Source: Azoarcus sp. (GTDB lineage: Bacteria; Pseudomonadota; Gammaproteobacteria; Burkholderiales; Rhodocyclaceae). Taken from it: 51,978 nucleotides of DNA. Both the position numbers and the translations under genes were made by a program. The stretch is taken from positions 1-51,978 of the forward strand of contig DYFV01000034.1 in assembly GCA_020725025.1 (NCBI GenBank), in the 5' to 3' direction. The notes under the pieces were generated by a model. The model did no database searches. It worked only from the letters and a program-made list of their open reading frames with translations, and was not told the origin of the DNA. Shown piece after piece: positions 46,801 through 51,978 of this stretch (positions are counted from its first letter, which is position 1; each line of letters opens with the position of its first letter).

Positions 46801-47235
46801 ATGCGTAACGCCAGAATCCTTATCTCGGCGCTTGCATTCGCCGTGTCGCTTTCCGCCTTGGCCGCGGACATCCCGGTCAAGCTCTATCGAAATCCGAACT
46901 GCGGCTGCTGCGATCTGTATGCCGAGCACCTCGAGGCCAACGGCTTCGACGTGACGCTGATCGACACCTTCGACATGGCGTCGATCAAGCACCGCTTCGG
47001 CGTGCCGGAAAAGCTCGAGGGCTGCCATACGGCCACCATCGGCGGCTATGTCGTCGAGGGCCTGGTCCCCGCCAGCCTGGTCAAGCGTTTGTTGGACGAA
47101 CGCCGTCCGGTCAAGGGGATCTCGCTCCCCGGCATGCCGGTGGGCGCGCCGGGAATGCCAGGCGACAAGCGGGCGCCGCTCGAAGTCTATTACCTCGGCA
47201 AGCAGGGGAAGCCTGAAGTGTTCGCTGCCTTCTGA
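46801..47235 (+). CDS. DUF411 family metal-binding protein
   Basis: A 144-residue secreted protein. It has a signal peptide (RNARILISALAFAVSLSALA), then the DUF411 core LYRNPNCGCCDLYAEHLEANG, with a CGCC motif, and LEGCHTATIGGYVVEG and GMPVGAPGMPG. Family members (CopG-like) bind copper or other soft metals in the periplasm. AAGGAA precedes ATG 46801. It is the last intact gene of the copper/cytochrome run. Confidence 0.9.
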   Translation: MRNARILISALAFAVSLSALAADIPVKLYRNPNCGCCDLYAEHLEANGFDVTLIDTFDMASIKHRFGVPEKLEGCHTATIGGYVVEGLVPASLVKRLLDERRPVKGISLPGMPVGAPGMPGDKRAPLEVYYLGKQGKPEVFAAF

Positions 47236-47359
47236 CCGGTGGCGCCGGAGGCGGCATCGTGCTCGCAAGGCGGTCCCGCTGGCCGCCACACCGTTTCCTG
47301 CATTCCGCTCGTTCGATGCGCAACTGCCGGTTCGAGGCGCGCGTGCGGGCGGGCCGGAC

Positions 47360-47625
47360 ATGAGTGCACCCGCAATGCAGGGCGCTGCGGGTGTTGCCTG
47401 GTCGGTGCTGGGTGCCTGGCTCGCCGTCTCGCTGGTGCTGAATCTTGCCTGGGAGCTCGCCCAGCTTCCGCTCTACACGCTGTGGCATGAGGCCGTACCC
47501 GGGGCCATTTCATGGGCTGTGGCGCACTGCACCGCGAGCGATGTCGGGATTGCCCTGGGCAGCTACGTGGCGACGAGCATGGTGCTGCGTTGGGCGCGCT
47601 GGCCGTGGCGCGCGCCACGCAGCGG
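47360..47625 (+). pseudogene. Membrane-protein gene truncated by an IS3-family remnant
   Basis: From ATG 47360 the frame encodes two or more hydrophobic segments (VAWSVLGAWLAVSLVLNLAW, AISWAVAHCTASDVGIALGSYVA) with WELAQLPLYTLW and AHCTASDVG. These conserved blocks belong to an uncharacterised multi-TM family. Past about 47620 the frame runs into sequence that reads on the opposite strand as transposase, so the C-terminal half is missing. Confidence 0.7.
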
Positions 47626-48016
47626 GCTCGCGCGAAACGCCTCGCGTCACTGCGTAAAGCACCTGCGCTCCGCGCGCGCAGGTGCTCACCAATTTCTTGC
47701 CGCGATCTCCTTCATCACGTCGCTCTCCAGATTACGCTCGGCCAGCATCTTATTGAGCCGAGCGTTCTCGGTCTCCAACTGCCGCAGTCGCTTGACCTCA
47801 TCCGAGTTCATGGCGCCGAAGCGCTTGCGCCACGTGTAGATCGTCTGCTCGCTCCCCCGTCCTTCTTCGAGACCTCCGAGACCGGCCAGCGGTCGGCCTC
47901 CCGCAGAATCTTGTCTATCTGTTCTTCCGTGAATCGGCTCTCGCGCATGCCTTCCTCTTCTTCTTGGAAGCCATCCTCTCAAGTTTCAGCTGGTCCGCAA
48001 AGCCCGGAGCAGGTCA
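47626..48016 (-). mobile_element. IS3-family element remnant
   Basis: This stretch contains a frameshifted orfA (47686-47948) and about 20 codons of orfB immediately after it (VSTCARGAQVLYAVTRGVS on the minus strand, to about 47630). The right end near 48016 reads TGACCTGCTCCGGG on the minus strand, the usual TGACCTGCTCC terminus of some IS3-group elements. Most of orfB and the left terminus are missing. The element interrupts a membrane-protein gene and is not autonomous. Confidence 0.7.
47686..47948 (-). pseudogene. IS3-family transposase OrfA, frameshifted
   Basis: From ATG 47948 the protein reads MRESRFTEEQIDKILREADR and WPVSEVSKKDG. A one-base deletion in a G-run near 47865 shifts the frame, and SEQTIYTWRKRFGAM continues to MKEIAARNW and a stop at 47686. 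The HTH (helix-turn-helix) and leucine-zipper region (LRQLETENARLNKML) are intact in the second frame. The family identity is clear; function is lost. Confidence 0.82.
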
Positions 48017-48519
48017 GGTCAGCGAGCTCGATCCGACTGGCCGCCGTGGGCGAGATGATCAGAACGTCAATTGATCAGGATCTCCCGAGGTGCAAGAGCA
48101 GTGTACGCACGACTCGGAACGAGTGGACGCGGACCCAAGCCACCATTTGACTTTCATCTGCTCGCGGCACGCGGATTCTCTCGCCATAAGGCGGACCTTA
48201 TGTCATGCCCGCGAAGATACTTGATTGCGCGTATTGCCAAAGCCATGAGTAAATCCGCGACGACCTGTAACCAGAGGCATCGAGTGCCGGTAGCGGGGCG
48301 CTGTATCCATTACAGGCGTCCGTCCGGCGGTTTGCGCCAAGGAAAGCAGGTCTTCGGTGGTAAATGTGTTTCAAGAAGTCCGGGCGAGCAGTGGCTAGTG
48401 ATTGTGTTGGTGTCCGGGAAATCAGTCAGTCACTTAGCCACCACCAGTACGGCGCACGTTTCCCAGAAATGGGATCCCTATAGTGCGCTGCAATATCATG
48501 AAATGGAAGGAGACATCCA
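48017..48519. other. Intergenic, no gene seen
   Basis: About 500 bases lie between the IS remnant and the porin gene, with lower GC than the flanks. An open plus-strand frame from 48071 crosses it, but its composition (many Ser/Arg, no domain) does not look like a protein. The porin promoter and leader must lie here; GGAAGGAGA occurs just before the porin start. Confidence 0.5.
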
Positions 48520-49734
48520 ATGAGAAGAGGGGCTACCAAACCGCTGGTGCGCGAAATGGGCCTGTTTGCTTCGATCGTCATGGGCTGTGTCGCTTTGTCG
48601 GTGTCGGCTCCGATCTATGCCGCAGAGGATGACGCCGATGGCGCGTGGACGTTCGGCGGTGCTATTCGTGCGCGCTACGATTACCGCTCATATACAGATC
48701 CTACCGTCAGTCGCATTTCGCTCGATGTAATTCGAGTGAAAGCCAATTACGATTCGTCGTCCTGGTTCGCTGCGGGGCAATATCGCTTCTATGGTGGCGC
48801 GTATCCTTACGACTACACCAACGAAGTCGGGCGTATCAACTTCCCCGAATTCGCCTATGTCGGATTCAAGTTTTCGCCGGAGCACCGAATCGTCGCCGGC
48901 CTCAATCAGGTACCGTTTGGCCTGCTACCCTACGCAAGCAGTACCTTTTACGAGACCATCGCCAACGTCGTCGGCCTCGAAGACGTACATAACTTAGGCG
49001 TCAAATACCAATACACGAGCGGCCCGCTCGATCTTCAGTTGGGCTTCTACCCGCGGGACGGCGGAGATTGGGCTGGTACCTCCCGCGACAGCAATCGTTA
49101 CTCTGTCAATGTCGTCGACGCAGACAGCTTCGTAGCCGGGGGCAGCAACAACGAGGAACGGAACCTGTGGGTCGCGCGGGCAGCCTACACTTTCGCCCAC
49201 TCGGAACACTCCAGTTCCGAAGTGGGGTTGTCGGCGATGCACTCGACCCTGCGAAACCGCGACACGCGCGAAGACGGCGAGCGGGACGCCTATGCCTTGC
49301 ATTACCTCGGCAAATTCGACCGCTTCGGCGTGATGGCCGAGGTGGCGCGCCAGGATATGGCGCCGCGCAATCCGGTTGCCGTCGGCGAAGACACGGTCAC
49401 GTTTGGCGCGTTCGACGGTTCGTTCAACGTTGCCTCGAAGGGTACGGTGTATTCGGTCGATCTCAGTTACGCCGTCGACTGGAAATGGCGCTTCATCAGC
49501 GATGTGAAGCCGTACGTGAACTACAGCATTTACGCGAAGGACAAGAGCGGATTTGAGGATTCGGAGCGGCTGCTGGCCGGTGTGCAATTCGCTGCTGGTC
49601 CCCTTTACATCTACACGGAGTATCGCCTGGGGCGCAATGACCCCTATACCGGCGACTTCACGCAGGGTGCGGCTGCGGGGGGCGACGACGAGTGGAAGCG
49701 TAGCCTGTATATGAACGTCGGCTATTACTTCTGA
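48520..49734 (+). CDS. Outer-membrane porin-like beta-barrel protein
   Basis: A 404-residue protein with a signal peptide (cleavage near IYAAE-D). Alternating polar/hydrophobic strands such as GAIRARYDYRSY, DVIRVKANYDSSSWFAAGQY and YIYTEYRLGRN follow, and the terminal Phe (VGYYF) is required for outer-membrane insertion. The overall pattern is that of 16-18-strand porins of the OprO/P or OprD-like classes; substrate is not evident. GAAGGAGA lies upstream. A TRAP binding protein and MFS transporter downstream suggest uptake of organic acids. Confidence 0.85.
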   Translation: MRRGATKPLVREMGLFASIVMGCVALSVSAPIYAAEDDADGAWTFGGAIRARYDYRSYTDPTVSRISLDVIRVKANYDSSSWFAAGQYRFYGGAYPYDYTNEVGRINFPEFAYVGFKFSPEHRIVAGLNQVPFGLLPYASSTFYETIANVVGLEDVHNLGVKYQYTSGPLDLQLGFYPRDGGDWAGTSRDSNRYSVNVVDADSFVAGGSNNEERNLWVARAAYTFAHSEHSSSEVGLSAMHSTLRNRDTREDGERDAYALHYLGKFDRFGVMAEVARQDMAPRNPVAVGEDTVTFGAFDGSFNVASKGTVYSVDLSYAVDWKWRFISDVKPYVNYSIYAKDKSGFEDSERLLAGVQFAAGPLYIYTEYRLGRNDPYTGDFTQGAAAGGDDEWKRSLYMNVGYYF

Positions 49735-49740
49735 CGATGA

Positions 49741-49768
49741 GGCGGTTGCCCTCCCTTGGAGGGCCGCC
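49741..49768 (+). terminator. Hairpin just after the porin gene
   Basis: The stem GCCCTCC (49748-49754) / GGAGGGC (49758-49764) has a 3-base loop and is extended by GGCGG (49741-49745) pairing with CCGCC (49764-49768), sharing one base. It starts 6 bases after the porin stop. No T-run follows, so Rho-independent termination is possible but not certain. Confidence 0.55.
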
Positions 49769-50109
49769 GCGCACTTGTCCTTCCTGGCCGTCTCGCGCCG
49801 CTGCGCATACTTGGCCTTGCTGGCGATAGGCAAGCGGCCATTCGGCGATTGGGAATGGATGTTTGGCGACTCCGTGGCTACGATCGCGGATCTCAATCGG
49901 GCGCCGCAGCACAATCAGGTCGTCACGATTTACGGCCACTACCACGGGCTGCGCGACGGGCGCCGTAGGAGTCTTCTGTACGGAGCCGCTACGGCGGCCC
50001 CGATCTGCTAGCGGGCCAGTTCCTCGTGTCGCCTTGCACGATCCATAACGGCCGGTGGATCGGTCTGCGTTGCACATCATAGTCGGGCGGCCGCGGCCCG
50101 GGACGACCG
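49769..50109. other. Intergenic, no gene seen
   Basis: About 340 bases lie before the MFS gene. Short frames are present, but none is supported by a ribosome site or recognisable protein. Confidence 0.45.
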
Positions 50110-51381
50110 ATGCTTGCACACACACTTCCGATCGCCAGTCTCATGAGCGGTGTCGCCCTTCTGCTGGTCGGAAACGGTCTACTCGGAACGCTGTTGGCGG
50201 TCAGAGGCGATGAGGCGGGTTTCAGCGATACCTTTCTCGGTTTGCTCGGATCGGGATATTTCGCCGGATACCTGATCGGCAGCTTCATCGCGCCGCCCCT
50301 CATTCAACGGGTAGGGCACATTCGGGCATTCGCGTTCTTCGCGGTGGGCTTGGCGGGTACGGCGCTTGCGCACGGCCTGCTCGTCGCGCCGACGACCTGG
50401 GTGGCGCTTCGGGTCCTGGCAGGTGCCTCGGTCGTCGCGCTCTACACGCTCATTGAGAGCTGGCTAAACGATCAAACGCCTCCGCCCCTCAGGGCGCGGA
50501 TTTTCGCCATCTACATGGTCGTGCACCAGATTTCTCTGGCGCTCGCGCAGCAGATCCTCCGCTTCGACTCGGGCCAGACTCTGGCCCTGTTCATGGTATC
50601 TGCACTCTTCGTGTGTCTCGCGGTGATGCCGGTGAGCGTGACACCGCTGACGCAGCCGGCCGCGCGGCGGGTTGGTTCGTTCTCGCTGCTGCGACTCCTG
50701 CGCGTAACACCTGTCGCCGGGGTCGGCGCGCTGCTCTCCGGAATGGCCATTGGCGCGTTCTGGAGCATGGCGCCTGTATATGCGTCGCGCGCGGGCTTCG
50801 GGGAAGACTGGATTGCCTGGTTTATGAGCGGCGGCATACTCGGTGGTGCATTGCTGCAGTGGCCGCTCGGCGCAGTTTCCGATCGTGTCGATCGACGGCT
50901 CGCTCTAGCGTCCGCAGCATTGCTTGCCGCGTTGTCCGCGCTGCCCCTGCTTGCGGCCAATCTCGGCGCAAGTGCGGCGATCGTCTCGATTGCCTTGTTC
51001 GGAGGGTTCGCCTTCGCGATCTACCCGATGGTGGTGGCGCATCTCGTCGACCATCTGGCGCCCGAAGACATCGTCGCCGGATCGAGCGCCGTGCTCCTGC
51101 TGTTTGGCGTAGGTGCAGCGATCGCACCGCTCGTGGTCGGGTTATCGATGGCATGGGTGGGCAAGTCGGCGCTGGCGCTGCACTTCGCCGGCACACACGC
51201 CTTGCTCGCGCTGGTCGCATGGATCGCCGCGCGGCGCAATCCGAAGGATGTCAGCGAGCACGCCCACTGCGTGTCCATGGTGAGAACGTCGCCGACTGCT
51301 CTGGAGATGATGCCGACCCCCGAATTGGCTCACAAGCCCGAAGGTAACGCCATTGGCACCCCGGGGGCGAAGGCCTCCTGA
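50110..51381 (+). CDS. MFS transporter (YcaD-like)
   Basis: A 423-residue inner-membrane protein with about 12 helices and major-facilitator features: GYFAGYLIGSFIAPPLIQRVGH in the TM2-TM3 loop, IESWLNDQTPPPLRARIFAIY, and WPLGAVSDRVDRRLAL in the equivalent loop of the second half. The ESWLN and R(A/G)RIFAIY blocks are typical of the YcaD-like group. Substrate is unknown. The final 40 residues are a polar cytoplasmic tail. It stands alone between two gaps of over 300 bases. Confidence 0.9.
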   Translation: MLAHTLPIASLMSGVALLLVGNGLLGTLLAVRGDEAGFSDTFLGLLGSGYFAGYLIGSFIAPPLIQRVGHIRAFAFFAVGLAGTALAHGLLVAPTTWVALRVLAGASVVALYTLIESWLNDQTPPPLRARIFAIYMVVHQISLALAQQILRFDSGQTLALFMVSALFVCLAVMPVSVTPLTQPAARRVGSFSLLRLLRVTPVAGVGALLSGMAIGAFWSMAPVYASRAGFGEDWIAWFMSGGILGGALLQWPLGAVSDRVDRRLALASAALLAALSALPLLAANLGASAAIVSIALFGGFAFAIYPMVVAHLVDHLAPEDIVAGSSAVLLLFGVGAAIAPLVVGLSMAWVGKSALALHFAGTHALLALVAWIAARRNPKDVSEHAHCVSMVRTSPTALEMMPTPELAHKPEGNAIGTPGAKAS

Positions 51382-51722
51382 AGAGTTGGATGTCTGGCGT
51401 TGCCACCTCGGGCTTCCGCGGCTCGAGCACCGTCCATTCCTCTTTGGAACGCTCGTCACCATGATGTACCACGACTTGCCTCGTTTGCTCGATCACCCGT
51501 CACGACCGAGCGTGCCGAGCCGGTTGCGTGACCCGGTCCGACACTCTGAACTTGTGCACTTGGCGCACGTCCTCGTCGGTGAGAGGCATAAGTTGCGACT
51601 TATCTCTAACTGGTGAAAGACCTCGCTTGCCGGGTCCGATCGACCGAACGTAATCTGCACGGAGCATCACCGAAAAGAGAGTGCTTGCCCCTCTCATTAC
51701 AAGTCAAATTCGGAGGAGACTC
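51382..51722. other. Intergenic; palindrome and leader of the TRAP operon
   Basis: No gene is seen. A perfect inverted repeat ATAAGT-TGCG-ACTTAT (51588-51603) could be a regulator site for the downstream TRAP transporter genes. CGGAGGAG immediately precedes the next ATG. Confidence 0.45.
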
Positions 51723-51978
51723 ATGATCAAGGTTAAAGCCATCGCAGGGATCGCCATCGCGCTCACAATGCTTGCACCGATTGCGGCGCAGGCAAGCGAC
51801 AAAGAATACAAGTTGGTGCTGGCCACCGAATCGGGTGATCGCGATTCCGTGAACGGAAAGGCCGTGAAGAGTTGGGCCTCGATGATCCAGGAGAAGTCGA
51901 AAGGTCGCATGAAGGTCAACGTCTTCTACCAGGGCGAACTCGGCGGCCAGCAGGAGCTTTTCGATCAGCTGGTCAAGG
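51723..51978 (+). CDS. TRAP transporter substrate-binding protein DctP (5' part)
   Basis: The first 85 codons of a TRAP-type periplasmic binding protein, cut by the window end. The signal peptide is MIKVKAIAGIAIALTMLAPI with cleavage near QAS. The mature start is KEYKLVLATESGDRDS, with WASMIQEKSKGRMKVNVFYQGELGGQQELFDQL, read here as WASMIQEKSKGRMKV and FYQGELGGQQELFDQL, the family's conserved N-terminal lobe. CGGAGGAG gives a strong start. DctQ and DctM genes are expected beyond the window. Confidence 0.9.
   Translation, partial: MIKVKAIAGIAIALTMLAPIAAQASDKEYKLVLATESGDRDSVNGKAVKSWASMIQEKSKGRMKVNVFYQGELGGQQELFDQLVK

Noticed and set aside
48071..48523. A 150-codon plus-strand frame before the porin
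   Set aside because: It has no ribosome site or domain, and its composition is unlike the neighbouring genes. It also overlaps the porin leader.

Overview
The window is high-GC DNA with long codon-biased ORFs, outer-membrane proteins, many c-type cytochromes and sigma-54/two-component control. It looks like the chromosome or a genomic island of a Gram-negative respiratory bacterium, most likely a betaproteobacterium of the Rhodocyclales type. That placement is an inference from gene content (SenA/SenB, Mer, copper/cytochrome modules), not from a marker gene.

Layout. 0-0.4 kb: the decayed 3' end of a tyrosine integrase. 0.7-5.1 kb: a very large CHASE-PAS-GGDEF-EAL-REC c-di-GMP protein. 5.1-13.4 kb: small secreted proteins and a plus-strand set made of a DUF3179 protein, an SdiA-regulated-type protein, a GH15 glucoamylase/trehalase-like enzyme, a VKOR-like membrane protein, an alpha/beta hydrolase and a deiodinase-family thioredoxin-fold protein. 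13.4-16.1 kb: a mercury operon (merR, divergent operator, merT, merP, and a merA fused in frame to a merF-like remnant). 16.2-19.0 kb: a glucose-dehydrogenase-like SDR, a disulfide oxidoreductase and a membrane protein.

19.4-29.1 kb, minus strand, is the most striking part. An operon encodes two di-haem peroxidase-like cytochromes, a Tat-exported Rieske protein, an arsenite-oxidase-like molybdoenzyme and a small cytochrome c. Composition and active-site residues match dissimilatory iodate reductase (IdrA, IdrB, IdrP1, IdrP2) better than arsenite oxidase. Just upstream lie a sigma-54-type -24/-12 promoter, interleaved inverted repeats, and a histidine kinase/NtrC-family regulator pair. The picture is an inducible periplasmic iodate respiration module with its own two-component switch.

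29.4-31.5 kb: divergent senA and senB for selenoneine synthesis. 31.6-33.5 kb: a broken gene fragment, a Phd/PIN toxin-antitoxin pair with a palindromic operator, and a secreted protein. 33.9-47.2 kb: a copper/silver island with a CusCBA-type efflux system and CusF flanked by two paralogous Cys-rich secreted proteins, followed by PCuAC, SCO, cytochromes c, a TlpA-like thioredoxin interrupted by an amber codon in its WCxxC site, CcdA, a Met-rich protein, a BNR-repeat protein and a DUF411 protein. 47.4-48.0 kb: a membrane-protein gene cut by an IS3-family remnant. 48.5-52 kb: a porin, an MFS transporter and the start of a TRAP substrate-binding protein that runs off the window.

Overall this is an accessory region for respiration and stress on unusual elements (iodine oxyanions, selenium, mercury, copper/silver). 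Decayed mobile-element pieces at 0 and 47.6 kb support assembly by transfer.
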